The notes beneath the pieces are model-generated. The model had not been told where the DNA came from. It worked only from the letters and a program-made list of their open reading frames with translations, and searched no databases. Of a DNA stretch of 64,000 nucleotides, positions 1 through 9,202 are shown piece after piece; within the stretch, counting starts at the first letter, position 1, and each line of letters opens with the position of its first letter. The DNA comes from a virus. The position numbers and the translations under genes are program-made. The DNA is taken from positions 124,001 to 188,000 of the IMG/VR virus record IMGVR_UViG_3300025096_000004; one strand, given 5' to 3'.

Positions 1-2
1 TT

Positions 3-458
3 ATGACAAACCCCGGCGGCATCATGGCAGTTGATAATTTGTCTGCCCCAGCTTTTGGCTCAGGCCAAGAAGGCGCAGAACTTGCTTTAAAGGCAACACA
101 GTTGGCCATCGCCGGAATCGCCGGAAATGTTGTCACAAATGACACTGATGTTAATCTTTTAGAAGTAGATGTTGCCACTTTGGAAAAATATGTTTTAAGT
201 AGAATAAGTGATGAAGTTGTGCAAATGCTTTTTAATGCCGAAAAGATACCCAAAGCGGATAAAAGATTGGCTGCCAAAATGTACGGCAAGAATCTTATGT
301 TGGTCCAAAGAGCACAAAAGGGTAAATTCCAAAGAAAACTTGGCATGCCTCAAGCCGCCGATTCCGGAACTAACCAAGCTAAAGTCAACAAGGCCCTTGA
401 ACAAGGTCTTGTCAATTTTGATTCCCCTGAGAGAGATGATATAAAGGGCAAAAAATGA
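3..458 (+). CDS. Hypothetical protein, probably head-associated
   Basis: I do not recognise a family. The reading frame begins two bases into the window, so the true start may lie upstream; a second Met at residue 8 (MAVDNLSAP) is an alternative. The N-terminal half is hydrophobic and Ala/Gly/Val-rich without a clear membrane segment. The C-terminal half is lysine-rich and probably helical. Its stop overlaps the next start (ATGA at 455-458), so the two are probably translationally coupled. The position just ahead of virion genes suggests a head or assembly role, which is inference only. Confidence 0.6.
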   Translation: MTNPGGIMAVDNLSAPAFGSGQEGAELALKATQLAIAGIAGNVVTNDTDVNLLEVDVATLEKYVLSRISDEVVQMLFNAEKIPKADKRLAAKMYGKNLMLVQRAQKGKFQRKLGMPQAADSGTNQAKVNKALEQGLVNFDSPERDDIKGKK

Positions 459-856
459 ACAAAAATGAATTAAAAAAGATTTTGAAACCTCTGATTAAAC
501 AGTGCATCAAGGAGGTGATTTTCGAAGACGGCACTCTTTCGAATATCATATCGGAGGTTGCAAAGGGCCTCGGATCTACAACTGTTATTTCCGAGGCTCA
601 ACCAACTATACAAAAACCAATGCAGCTTGAGTCTGATAGTACAGCAGCAAAGCGTCTAGAAAGGAAAAAACGTATGCTTGATTCTATTGGTAAAGATGCC
701 TATAACGGCGTTGACTTGTTTGAGGGAACAACCCCAACTACCCAGCCCAAAGAACGGGGCCAAGGTCCCCTTGCAGGAGTAGACCCAAGAGACCCCGGTG
801 TAGATATATCTAACTTTGGCTCTTTAGGGCACTGGAAGAAGCTGGCAGGAAACTAA
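455..856 (+). CDS. Small virion-type protein with putative capsid-targeting N terminus
   Basis: 133 residues, function unknown. The N terminus (MNKNELKKILKPLIKQCIKE) is a basic amphipathic helix ending in I18-K19-E20, followed by V21. This resembles the (I/L)-x-E site cut by T4 gp21-type prohead proteases and so may be a capsid-targeting sequence. The middle (residues about 60-85) is basic. The C terminus holds a Pro/Gly/Asp-rich stretch (GVDPRDPGVDISNFG) ending near a Trp. The start is coupled by ATGA overlap to the upstream gene. The packaging role is inferred from the N-terminal pattern and gene context. Confidence 0.65.
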   Translation: MNKNELKKILKPLIKQCIKEVIFEDGTLSNIISEVAKGLGSTTVISEAQPTIQKPMQLESDSTAAKRLERKKRMLDSIGKDAYNGVDLFEGTTPTTQPKERGQGPLAGVDPRDPGVDISNFGSLGHWKKLAGN

Positions 857-857
857 A

Positions 858-1094
858 ATGAGAAAACGAATACCAAAGAAAAAAAACAATTTAACAATTT
901 ATCCTCGAAGAAATGAATCTCCAGAAAGACTTGTAAAGAGGTTTAATAAAAAAGTTAAAAAAATGGGAATAATCGATGAAGCAAAAGACCGACGCTATTA
1001 TACAAAACCTTCTGAAAAAAAACGATTGGCGAGAAAACGCGCCATCGCAAGAAGAAAAAAGGAAGAGGCAAAAGCCAAGAGAAGAACTAATTAA
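858..1094 (+). CDS. Ribosomal protein bS21-like protein
   Basis: 78 residues, very rich in Lys/Arg. Residues about 20-68 follow the bS21 pattern: an acidic-Pro entry (ESPERLVKRF), a basic helix ending in Gly (KKVKKMGIID), then arginine-rich RRYYTKPSEKKR where E. coli S21 has RREFYEKPTTERKR, and a final Arg/Lys helix. bS21 is a small-subunit protein near the 3' end of 16S rRNA and the Shine-Dalgarno helix, and S21 homologues are known from some aquatic and huge phages. Unusually, it lies in the virion operon, one base after the previous gene. It could instead be a basic DNA-binding virion protein of similar composition. Confidence 0.7.
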   Translation: MRKRIPKKKNNLTIYPRRNESPERLVKRFNKKVKKMGIIDEAKDRRYYTKPSEKKRLARKRAIARRKKEEAKAKRRTN

Positions 1095-1113
1095 GTTATC
1101 GAGGTAGAACATT

Positions 1114-1509
1114 ATGTCAAAGTATGGTGTAGGCTTAAGAAGTGTTGGCTCTTATCAAGTATCTGGGACCCCTTTTATAACAGGGAGTACAGTCCCAGCA
1201 AACGATGAAGATATCATTTCTTTCCCATATGTTACAAAAAAGGTATGGGTTAAAAATACAAAATCATCGGGGTCCACAAAGGTTATTAGAGTTCACTTTC
1301 AAGCAACCGGCTCTGGAAATGTGATTTCTGGCAAACATTTTGTTGAATTAGCGGCACAAGAGAGTGTAACTCTTGATGTAAAGTGTAGTAAAATATATAT
1401 AACAGTCAAAGCATCAGGCCAGACTTGCGATTATCAAGTTTATGCATCTTTAACAAATATACCAACTGACAGCATGTATACCCTGACAGGATCAGGAATA
1501 ACGGAGTAA
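1114..1509 (+). CDS. Virion-type beta-rich protein, paralogue A
   Basis: 131 residues, Ser/Thr/Gly/Val-rich with alternating hydrophobic residues typical of beta structure; no known family recognised. It begins MSKYGVGLRSVGSYQVSGTP and ends LTGSGITE, and both ends are shared with the next gene, so the two are tandem paralogues. A GAGGT Shine-Dalgarno precedes the ATG. The location upstream of fibre genes suggests a small exposed virion component, such as a decoration or fibre-base protein. This is inference. Confidence 0.7.
   Translation: MSKYGVGLRSVGSYQVSGTPFITGSTVPANDEDIISFPYVTKKVWVKNTKSSGSTKVIRVHFQATGSGNVISGKHFVELAAQESVTLDVKCSKIYITVKASGQTCDYQVYASLTNIPTDSMYTLTGSGITE
1143..1172 (+). repeat. 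30-bp direct repeat, copy 1
   Basis: A 30-base tract inside the first paralogue is identical to 1549-1578 in the second. The surrounding DNA has diverged, so this is either a strongly constrained segment or a trace of recent duplication or gene conversion. Confidence 0.9.
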
Positions 1510-1519
1510 GGAGTGAATT

Positions 1520-1930
1520 ATGTCAAAATATAATGTAGGATTGAGAAATGTTGGCTCTTATCAAGTATCTGGGACCCCATGGTTAACTGGATCTAGTATA
1601 GCCGCCGCCACAACATATAATGTCTCCGGCGTAGCTGGAGAAATGATGTTGACATTTCCATATGTTACACAAACAGTCACGGTTGTCAACACTTCCGCCT
1701 CTGGGGCCACATTAATTCATTTTGTTTCTTCAAGTTCTCCGGGAAATGTTCACACCAACAAACATTTTATAACTTTAAACGCCGGGGAGTCTATCTCTTT
1801 TGATGTTAAATGTAAAGAAATATTTTTACACAACAACAGTGGGACCCAAACTTTTGAAATGATTGCTGATTTAACAAACATACCAATTCGTCGTATGTAT
1901 GAACTAACAGGATCTGGTATAACCGATTAG
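1520..1930 (+). CDS. Virion-type beta-rich protein, paralogue B
   Basis: 136 residues, tandem paralogue of 1114-1509. Shared blocks include VGSYQVSGTP near the N terminus, FPYVT in the middle, the NVH/NVI-KHF region, DVKC, LTNIP and the C-terminal LTGSGIT. The N-terminal third carries an insertion (AAATTYNVSGVAGEM) relative to copy A. The SD is AAGGAG eight to nine bases before ATG. Probably a structural protein with a beta-sandwich-like fold; function unknown. Confidence 0.7.
   Translation: MSKYNVGLRNVGSYQVSGTPWLTGSSIAAATTYNVSGVAGEMMLTFPYVTQTVTVVNTSASGATLIHFVSSSSPGNVHTNKHFITLNAGESISFDVKCKEIFLHNNSGTQTFEMIADLTNIPIRRMYELTGSGITD
1549..1578 (+). repeat. 30-bp direct repeat, copy 2
   Basis: Identical to 1143-1172; the spacing between copies is 406 bases. 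See the paralogue pair at 1114 and 1520. Confidence 0.9.
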
Positions 1931-1943
1931 GAGATGAACACAA

Positions 1944-2432
1944 ATGAGTAATAAAAGTTTTAGCAACCTATCCCCTGTGGGAACTTGGGTTTTAACTGGA
2001 GATGGAAGAATCACTGGCACCCTAACTGTGGAGGGAGCCACAACAACAGTTGAAAGCACAACCATCACCGTTGATGACAAAAACATTGAACTTGGTTCTG
2101 TAGATTCTCCCTCTGATATAACTGCCGATGGCGGAGGTATCACGCTTAAGGGCGCTAGTGACAAAACCATCCTATGGGAGAATGATACAGATGCTTGGGT
2201 GTTCAATCAACACCTCCTCCCCGCTGGCGACGGAGATTTTCACTTAGGCACCGCTGGAATCCGCTGGGGAAACATATATGCCGACGATGTGTATACTGGT
2301 GACCTTCATTTATCAAATGAGAGAGGAGATTGGACTGTTATTGAGGAAGAGAACTATTTAACAATAAGAAATAACAAGAACGGAAAGCGTTACAAACTTC
2401 TTATGGAAGAGCTTCCCGAGGATGAGGATTAA
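1944..2432 (+). CDS. Short modular tail-fibre/virion protein
   Basis: 162 residues. It carries two modules common in marine T4-like fibre proteins. The first is a Thr/Val-rich block with TTTVESTTITVDDKNIELG, the TADGGGITLKG motif and ILWENDTDAW. The second is a C-terminal cassette with DVYTGDLHLSNERGDW, TVIEEENYLTIRNNKNGKR and an acidic tail. Both modules recur in the 810-residue protein at 2939, at its middle and C terminus, so this gene looks like a minimal fibre made only of the shared parts. A receptor-related or baseplate-attached role is inferred. Confidence 0.7.
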   Translation: MSNKSFSNLSPVGTWVLTGDGRITGTLTVEGATTTVESTTITVDDKNIELGSVDSPSDITADGGGITLKGASDKTILWENDTDAWVFNQHLLPAGDGDFHLGTAGIRWGNIYADDVYTGDLHLSNERGDWTVIEEENYLTIRNNKNGKRYKLLMEELPEDED

Positions 2433-2435
2433 TTT

Positions 2436-2921
2436 ATGGCTGCAACATTAGGATGGGTCAACATACAAGCAGGCACAGCGTCAAGTGTTATAGGCACCGA
2501 TAATGGCCTTGTTTTTAAAATTTCAGGCCAGCAGCTTGAAGCTGCATCTGATATTATATGGGACTCAACTGCCAAAACCCTCACGATCACGGGTACATCT
2601 GCATCATCGACCACTTTAACAATCACTGGCAAAATAACATCGGATGCCATCGCCATAACAAACGATATTACGGCAGCCACTGTCACTACCACTGGCGAAA
2701 TCTATGCCGGCAGTCACTCCAGAACTTTAAGCAATATGGGACAAATTTTAGGTCAAGGAAATGTTTTAACTATTTCTGGAAACGAAGTGGTCCCTGCTGA
2801 TTTTCGAAGTCTAGTGTATGGTCCATTATCGGTATCAGCTAACGCCACATTGGCAATTGGAACTGGCGCCATCATCGCAGTCCGTCCTGACGAAGACTTA
2901 CCAGCTATTTTGCAATCATAA
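2436..2921 (+). CDS. Fibre-associated beta-rich virion protein
   Basis: 161 residues dominated by Thr, Ser, Ala, Ile and Gly in repeating short strands (TLTITGTSASSTTLTITGK), as in the shafts of trimeric fibres. The C-terminal 60 residues read more like a globular cap (SLVYGPLSVSANATLAIG). It starts four bases after the preceding gene. No specific family is recognised. The composition and neighbours support a fibre subunit or adapter. Confidence 0.65.
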   Translation: MAATLGWVNIQAGTASSVIGTDNGLVFKISGQQLEAASDIIWDSTAKTLTITGTSASSTTLTITGKITSDAIAITNDITAATVTTTGEIYAGSHSRTLSNMGQILGQGNVLTISGNEVVPADFRSLVYGPLSVSANATLAIGTGAIIAVRPDEDLPAILQS

Positions 2922-2938
2922 TTACGGAGTAAAAATTA

Positions 2939-5371
2939 ATGAGTACACTAAAAGTAAACAACATGAAGGTCTATTCTGGTAGCGATTTGGCCATTGGAGA
3001 AGCTGCTACTGAAATTAAGACAGTTGGGAACACAACCCTTGGTGACAGTAGTAGTAATACTGTCACCTATAATGCTAAAGTTGATTCGGCTGTCATACCA
3101 GACACTGATGGGACTCGTAATTTAGGTTCTTCCACGGCTCGTTGGAATATTTATTCCGCCACATCAACACTGGCCTCTGTAACTACTCCTGTCTCAACAG
3201 ATTTAACACTTGGCTCAACTCAAGATATCATCTTAAGTCCCGGTTCAGGCTTTGGCGTGGGTCTAGGAACATCCGACCCCGCCTCGGGCATGCTTTTACA
3301 CCTTTCAAAGGCTGATTGCCGTGCGAGAATTGAGGCAACAACAGCCGATAACAATTGTCAATTAGACTTTTACAATGCTAATGGCAAATATGCCAATATT
3401 GGAAACAGTATCAATGTTGCTGGTTCGCTATTTGAGATAAACGAAGTTAGCCCAGCCGCTTCGTCAAGAATGACAATTCTCACAGGAGGGAATGTTGGAA
3501 TTGGAACAACTACTCCTACCGCCCTCCTTCATGTAAATGGAGCAACCACAATAGAGGGCGACTTAACTGTCAATGGCACCACTACAACCGTTAATAGTAC
3601 AACACTAACGGTTGATGACAAGAATATTGAATTAAATACGAGCCCAAGTGGTACCGCTGGAACCGATTCTACCGCAGATGGCGGAGGACTTACACTTAAA
3701 GGCGATACCGATAAGACTATCCTTTGGGAGAATGACACAGATGCTTGGCACTACAACCAAGGAATCAACATTACCAGTGGAAAGCTTGGTATTGGAATGT
3801 CAACAGCGCCTACTAGCCAATTGGAGATTGAAGGGTCATCAGGAGACCTTGTCATTGAGATAGACAACAACGCAGCAAACTCGTCCAATTTCAAGATTAA
3901 TAATGGAGCAGGCAACGCCCGTACCGATTTTGTTTTAGATAACAACACCCATGTTACACTAAAAGGTCAAAGAGTTGGTATATTGGATACAAGTCCTTCA
4001 TACACTATGGACATCAACGGAACACTTCGATCAGTCGCAGAGGCATACTTTAATACGGACGCAACGATTGGCGATGACCTTTCTATGCTTTCAGACGCCG
4101 CCGTCATAAATTTCGGTGCGGATAGCGATATAAAGTTAACCCACACTGCTGATACAAACTTGGTTCTGTCAGGGGTCGGCTCTTCTACCGGCTTGGTTAT
4201 TAATAATACGGACACCGGTGATTCATTCTTGGCCTTCGCTGTGGATGCTTCATCACCGCCTACTCAAGTCTTTACCATGGGCGTCGATGATGCTGATGCT
4301 GATAAATTTAAGATCGGTACCACATCAATAGCATCTAATACCCGCTTGACTATTGATAGCACCGGTAAAGTTGGTATTGGAGCAGATACTCCGACCAGTC
4401 TTTTGGAATTAGAAAGCGCCAGCGGCGATTTGACATTCGAGATGGATAACAATGTATCGAATTCATCAAACTTCAAAATCAAATGTGGCGCCGCCGACGA
4501 CAGAGTAGAAATGTCTGTGGATGATCAAATGCACATAACGTTGAAGGGTCAAAGGGTTGGTATTTTGGACACAAGCCCTTCTTATACCTTAGATGTAAAT
4601 GGCACTGGTCAAATTACAAGCAATCTCATCGTCGGAGACGACTTATTTTTACAATCCGATGCGGCTGTTTTAAGTTTCGGTGCCGGTGACGATGTTACTC
4701 TAACTCACACAAATGATGTTGGCCTTCACTTAAACGCCGGCATGAGACTTGGTTTTCGGGACCAAGGCGGCGAGTACATTTATTCTGTGTCTGATGGCAC
4801 TCTTGGAATTGTTGCTGCAACCGAGATCGACCTAACAGCAACAACAATTGACATTAATGGCGCTTGCGACATAAGTGGAGCTTTCACTCTTAACGGTACA
4901 ACTTTGGCCGAGACCATCGCCGATACAGTCGGAGCAATGGTTGGCTCAAACACAGAAACTGGCATTGCCGTAACTTATGAAGACGGTGATAATACACTTG
5001 ATTTTGTTCTCGCAGCAGCCCAAACCACAATCACCTCTTTGTTGGCAACAGACATCAAGATTGGTGAAGACGATCAAACTAAGATTGATTTTGAAACTGC
5101 GGATGAAATTCACTTCTATGCAGCCAACGTCCATCAGGTAAAACTTACAGATAATATGTTTGGACCTCAAGCAGATAGTGATGTTGATCTGGGAACAACT
5201 GGCGTCCGCTGGAAGGCCGGCTATTTTGATGATGTTCACACTGGTGACCTTCATTTATCAAATGATCGTGGAGATTGGACAGTTATAGAAGAAGAAGACT
5301 ATTTAAGTTTAAGAAATAATAAGAACGGGAAACTGTTCAAAATCGTCATGCAAGAAATTTTGGAGGAATAA
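2939..5371 (+). CDS. Large modular tail-fibre-type protein
   Basis: 810 residues. It contains strand-rich repeats, including two copies of a block with GQRVGILDTSPSYT (residues about 342 and 538), repeated DDLSMLSDAAVINFGA-like units, a TTTTVNSTTLTVDDKNIEL/TADGGGLTLKG module near residues 213-265, and the same C-terminal cassette as the gene at 1944 (GDLHLSNDRGDWTVIEEEDY then NNKNGK). Such LSDAxxxFGAxxxxTLTH repeats are typical of virion fibres in marine phages. It probably forms part of a trimeric fibre. No chaperone domain is visible at the C terminus. Confidence 0.75.
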   Translation: MSTLKVNNMKVYSGSDLAIGEAATEIKTVGNTTLGDSSSNTVTYNAKVDSAVIPDTDGTRNLGSSTARWNIYSATSTLASVTTPVSTDLTLGSTQDIILSPGSGFGVGLGTSDPASGMLLHLSKADCRARIEATTADNNCQLDFYNANGKYANIGNSINVAGSLFEINEVSPAASSRMTILTGGNVGIGTTTPTALLHVNGATTIEGDLTVNGTTTTVNSTTLTVDDKNIELNTSPSGTAGTDSTADGGGLTLKGDTDKTILWENDTDAWHYNQGINITSGKLGIGMSTAPTSQLEIEGSSGDLVIEIDNNAANSSNFKINNGAGNARTDFVLDNNTHVTLKGQRVGILDTSPSYTMDINGTLRSVAEAYFNTDATIGDDLSMLSDAAVINFGADSDIKLTHTADTNLVLSGVGSSTGLVINNTDTGDSFLAFAVDASSPPTQVFTMGVDDADADKFKIGTTSIASNTRLTIDSTGKVGIGADTPTSLLELESASGDLTFEMDNNVSNSSNFKIKCGAADDRVEMSVDDQMHITLKGQRVGILDTSPSYTLDVNGTGQITSNLIVGDDLFLQSDAAVLSFGAGDDVTLTHTNDVGLHLNAGMRLGFRDQGGEYIYSVSDGTLGIVAATEIDLTATTIDINGACDISGAFTLNGTTLAETIADTVGAMVGSNTETGIAVTYEDGDNTLDFVLAAAQTTITSLLATDIKIGEDDQTKIDFETADEIHFYAANVHQVKLTDNMFGPQADSDVDLGTTGVRWKAGYFDDVHTGDLHLSNDRGDWTVIEEEDYLSLRNNKNGKLFKIVMQEILEE

Positions 5372-5374
5372 TAA

Positions 5375-8300
5375 ATGGCAGGATTAACAACAACAACAGT
5401 AGCGGCAGTCGCGGATGATGTCACATTTAAAGACGGCAATGGAAATGAAACATTGGTTCTTAAAGAAACAGCGTCCGCTGAAAACCATGTGCAAGTTCAA
5501 AATGCAGCAGATGGTAATGGCCCTACTATATCTGCCATTGGTGATGATACCAATGTTGATTTGAATGTCGCCGCCAAAGGTTCTGGTGTGGTTAATGTTA
5601 CCTCCGACATGAAAATCACCGGCACAACCCCAACTCTTACAGTTGGAGACGCAGGTGCCGAGGATACAATGATTGTATTCGATGGTAATGCTGCCGACTT
5701 CCGAATTGGTCTAGATGATGGTACAGATTCTCTTGAAATTGGAGCAGGCTCTGCACACGGAACAACTGCTGGACTTGTGATAAATTCTTCTGGTCAAGTT
5801 ACTGGTATCGGAGATGATACTCCTTCAAATGAGCAAGTTTTAACTTGGACAACCTCTGGTACTGCACGAGCAGTATGGGCCACTGCCTCAACTGGCGGAG
5901 AAGCAGACTCTGTCGCTGCTGATAATATCTCCGATGGCAATGCTGCGGTAAACATTATTACAACTTCAGGCGATATCACAATTGATGCCCAAGCAAATGA
6001 CGCAGACGTAATTATTAAAGTTGATGATGCCGGCTCTTCGGTAACAGCAGTAACATTTGATGGTAGCGACGAAGGTAACGCAATCTTTGTCAATGACCTT
6101 AAGCTACAATCAGACGCTTCCGTAATTCACTTTGGTGCAAATGATGAAATTACAATGACGCATGTTCATAATAGCGGATTAACCATAACAAATACAGTTA
6201 ATGGGACAGATGACTCACCTGTCATTTTAACTTTAAAGTCTGAAGAAGATGCAATCGTTGCTGATGATGTAATTGGAACAATTAACTTTACAGCAGGCGA
6301 TAGCGATGGAACAGATGGAGCGGCAATAGCTGCTTCAATTGAGGCTCTGGCCGAAGACACCTTCTCTGCTAGTGTCAATGAGACAAGTTTAATATTTAAG
6401 ACCGGTGCTTCGGAAGCAGCAGTCGAAAAAGCGAGATTGTGGTCTGACGGTATGCTTGAATTGACAGATTGTGTTTCTGTCGCCGGTGCTTTTGCTGCGA
6501 TCCAAGGTGCTGGTAGTTATGGAGTTATGGATTATGCGAGTAACCATACTCGCATCATTTCAAGAGGTGCAAACGGCTCCACGTTGGGAGGAATAACACT
6601 TGTTCAGGAAGCTAACGACGCCAGTCCAAGTCAAAACACCTTAGTCTTGGATACTTCTGGAAATGCAGCTTTTCTTGCTGACCTGTCCGTTGGTGACGAT
6701 CTTTCATTAGTATCCGATTCCGCCGTGCTCTCTTTCGGCGCAGGATCAGAGACCACGCTTACTCACACAAACGATGTAGGACTGGCTCTCCGCCAAACTG
6801 GCGCCAATGCAATACAATGGAAAATTTTGCAAAATAACGCGACCGATGGTTGGGGTTTTCATGCCGATAGCTCCGATGGCAAAATGAAGATTTCCCGTAT
6901 CTCCGCAAGCCAAACTGGATTCTTTTCAGTCAGTAGCGAAGGCGCCGCAGAACTTGAGGGAGAGTCCGCCAGTCTGGTGATTGATAATGATGCGACCGAT
7001 GCCGACCCAATGGTCCAATTCGCCCTTAGTGGAACTGTTAAATGGTCTGTTGGTTGCGAGGATGGCGACTCCGATAAATTTGTTATTGAAAATGGTGCCG
7101 GTGCTCTGGGCGCTGCACCCGCATTAGAAATAGATTCTAGTTCAAATGTTACTGTAACCGGTGATGTTAACGTTGGAGACGATCTTACACTAACGTCTGA
7201 TGCTTCTGTTTTAACTTTCGGAGCCGGCAGTGATGTAACTTTTACCCACGACAACGGAACAGGGATGGATATTACATCTGCTGGAAATTTAGATATTGAT
7301 TGTACTGCTGGTTCTATTACACTGGGCGCTTCCTTAGCAGACGGCCAGACACTTAAACTCGGAAAGAATGGAGCAGTTGAAACTATCATTGCTCCTCATG
7401 GAACGGCAGGTAGTGAACTCTATTCTGTAATCAACACATCAGGAGTTACCGATGGTACCGACGCCGCCGGCTCAATCTTACTCAGCGCGGTTGCTGGCGG
7501 AATTGGCCTTGCTTGGGCTGATACCAAAGACCTTTGGGCTGAAGGTGGCGCCATGTCGTTTGTTGCTAATGAGAATAGAGCTAATGCTATTCACCTCCAT
7601 GCAGACGCTGGCGCAGATCAAACAATCTTATTGCAAAACGATGAAGGAACGGGTACCGGAGCCGATGATGGTTCTAGTGCTATTCAACTCCACTCAGGGG
7701 CTGGTGGTATAGGTATAACTTGCGCGGCTACAAAGAAGCTTTATATGGATGCCGGAACATTTACTTTGAAGACATCCCAAAATGATTCTGGTGCAATCTT
7801 GCTTCATGCCGATGAAGGTACAGCACAGGTTATTAAACTTGTTAACGATGAAGGAAACACCGACGGAACCGCTGGTGCCGGAGCAATTGACATTGAAGCC
7901 ACTGCTGGTGGAATAAGTCTTTTATGGGCAGACACCAAAGACCTGTGGGCCGAAGGCGGCCAAGCTATGATTGTTGCAAATCACAACACCGCCAACGCCA
8001 TCAAACTACATGCAGATGCTGGAGCCGCCCAAACCATTCAGATCCTTAACGATGAAGGTACAGTAGACGGAACCGCCGGAGCCGGAGCAATTGATATTGA
8101 AGCCACAGCCGGAGGCATGAGCCTCTTGTGGGCCGACACCAAAGACCTTTGGGCTGAAGGCGGAGCAATAATGCTTGTCGCCAATGAAAATAAAGCATCG
8201 GCCATTCAAATCCATGCTGATGCCGGCGCAAACCAAACGATTCAGATCATCAATGATGAAGGATCAGTTGAGGGAACTTACGGCTCTGGAGCAATTGATA

Positions 8301-9202
8301 TTGAAGCCACTGCTGGCGGAATAAGCCTCTTATGGAATGATGCAAAAGATCTTTGGGCTGAAGGTGGACAGTTTATTGTCACCGCCAATCATGATACTGC
8401 TGATTGTATTAAATTGCATGCTGATGCGGGAACATCTCAACAGATAACGGTTCTAAATGATGCAGGCACAAATGCCGCAGCAATTGGATTGACAGCCTCT
8501 GCTGGTGGTATTTCATTGACTTCTGCCGCCACCACTGCGACTGATGGTGTTACAATCACAGCATCCCAAACCACAAAAGATGCGGTTCAAATTACAGCAA
8601 ACTCACTTACAACCGCATACGGAATTGATATGGAGGCTGACGCTCTTACAACCGGTGGTCTTGCTCGTTTTGTTTCTAATGCAAGCAGTGATGACAATCG
8701 TAGTCTTGTAACCATTGATGCAGAACATGCAAATTCTGATAATGTTGTGCCTCTTGATATTTCAAATGCATGTACTCATGCTGATGGAAATATTATTGCT
8801 AGGTTCACTGGGCCTCTTGATGGGCTGAATGTAAAAACTAAGCAGGTAATACTAAATAGCGTCAACCACGGCTCGAATTTCTGGGTCGATGCGAGTAACT
8901 TCTTTCCTGCTGGGTGTACAGTTCTTGGTTTGACAGCAAAGGTAACAACGGTCATCCCCGCTTCTAAATATATTTCACAAATCGGCATCGTCCAAGGCGG
9001 AACGCCTGATCTAGATGCATTTGGCGTTTTTGCCAATGCTGCTACACTTGGTGCCGAGGACACCTCGGCCAAAATGGTTCCAAGAGTATTTCTAGATCAT
9101 TCCGCCCAAGCAGACCTAAGAATAACTTTTGATGGGAACCCCGGCGCCACATCTGGTGTAATTCGGGTTACGCTGTTTTACACGGACCAAGTTCCGGGAT
9201 AA
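5375..9202 (+). CDS. Giant repeat-containing tail-fibre-type protein
   Basis: 1,275 residues. The N-terminal half has LxSDASVIxFGAxxExTxTH fibre repeats like its neighbour. Residues about 700-1060 contain roughly six copies of a 68-residue repeat with the recurring core ISLLWADTKDLWAEGG, an AxxLHADAGxxQTIxxxNDEG segment and a GTAGAGAIDIEATAGG linker. The last 160 residues are non-repetitive and form a plausible globular tip (for example HGSNFWVDASNFFPAGC). It starts four bases after the preceding gene, in the same operon. The likely role is a long fibre or host-range protein. I see no enzymatic motif. Confidence 0.75.
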   Translation: MAGLTTTTVAAVADDVTFKDGNGNETLVLKETASAENHVQVQNAADGNGPTISAIGDDTNVDLNVAAKGSGVVNVTSDMKITGTTPTLTVGDAGAEDTMIVFDGNAADFRIGLDDGTDSLEIGAGSAHGTTAGLVINSSGQVTGIGDDTPSNEQVLTWTTSGTARAVWATASTGGEADSVAADNISDGNAAVNIITTSGDITIDAQANDADVIIKVDDAGSSVTAVTFDGSDEGNAIFVNDLKLQSDASVIHFGANDEITMTHVHNSGLTITNTVNGTDDSPVILTLKSEEDAIVADDVIGTINFTAGDSDGTDGAAIAASIEALAEDTFSASVNETSLIFKTGASEAAVEKARLWSDGMLELTDCVSVAGAFAAIQGAGSYGVMDYASNHTRIISRGANGSTLGGITLVQEANDASPSQNTLVLDTSGNAAFLADLSVGDDLSLVSDSAVLSFGAGSETTLTHTNDVGLALRQTGANAIQWKILQNNATDGWGFHADSSDGKMKISRISASQTGFFSVSSEGAAELEGESASLVIDNDATDADPMVQFALSGTVKWSVGCEDGDSDKFVIENGAGALGAAPALEIDSSSNVTVTGDVNVGDDLTLTSDASVLTFGAGSDVTFTHDNGTGMDITSAGNLDIDCTAGSITLGASLADGQTLKLGKNGAVETIIAPHGTAGSELYSVINTSGVTDGTDAAGSILLSAVAGGIGLAWADTKDLWAEGGAMSFVANENRANAIHLHADAGADQTILLQNDEGTGTGADDGSSAIQLHSGAGGIGITCAATKKLYMDAGTFTLKTSQNDSGAILLHADEGTAQVIKLVNDEGNTDGTAGAGAIDIEATAGGISLLWADTKDLWAEGGQAMIVANHNTANAIKLHADAGAAQTIQILNDEGTVDGTAGAGAIDIEATAGGMSLLWADTKDLWAEGGAIMLVANENKASAIQIHADAGANQTIQIINDEGSVEGTYGSGAIDIEATAGGISLLWNDAKDLWAEGGQFIVTANHDTADCIKLHADAGTSQQITVLNDAGTNAAAIGLTASAGGISLTSAATTATDGVTITASQTTKDAVQITANSLTTAYGIDMEADALTTGGLARFVSNASSDDNRSLVTIDAEHANSDNVVPLDISNACTHADGNIIARFTGPLDGLNVKTKQVILNSVNHGSNFWVDASNFFPAGCTVLGLTAKVTTVIPASKYISQIGIVQGGTPDLDAFGVFANAATLGAEDTSAKMVPRVFLDHSAQADLRITFDGNPGATSGVIRVTLFYTDQVPG
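7480..8540 (+). repeat. Tandem 204-bp (68-residue) coding repeats
   Basis: The DNA encoding the ADTKDLWAEGG core recurs at about 7515, 7927, 8130 and 8334, with a diverged copy (AATKKLYMDAG) at about 7721. The last two intervals are each about 204 bases. The reading frame is maintained throughout, and synonymous differences show the copies are not brand new. Confidence 0.8.

Noticed and set aside
8006-8236. Antisense ORFs within the fibre repeats
   Set aside because: They are frame shadows of the repetitive GC-rich coding strand, with no SD and no promoter; many similar minus-strand ORFs occur throughout.
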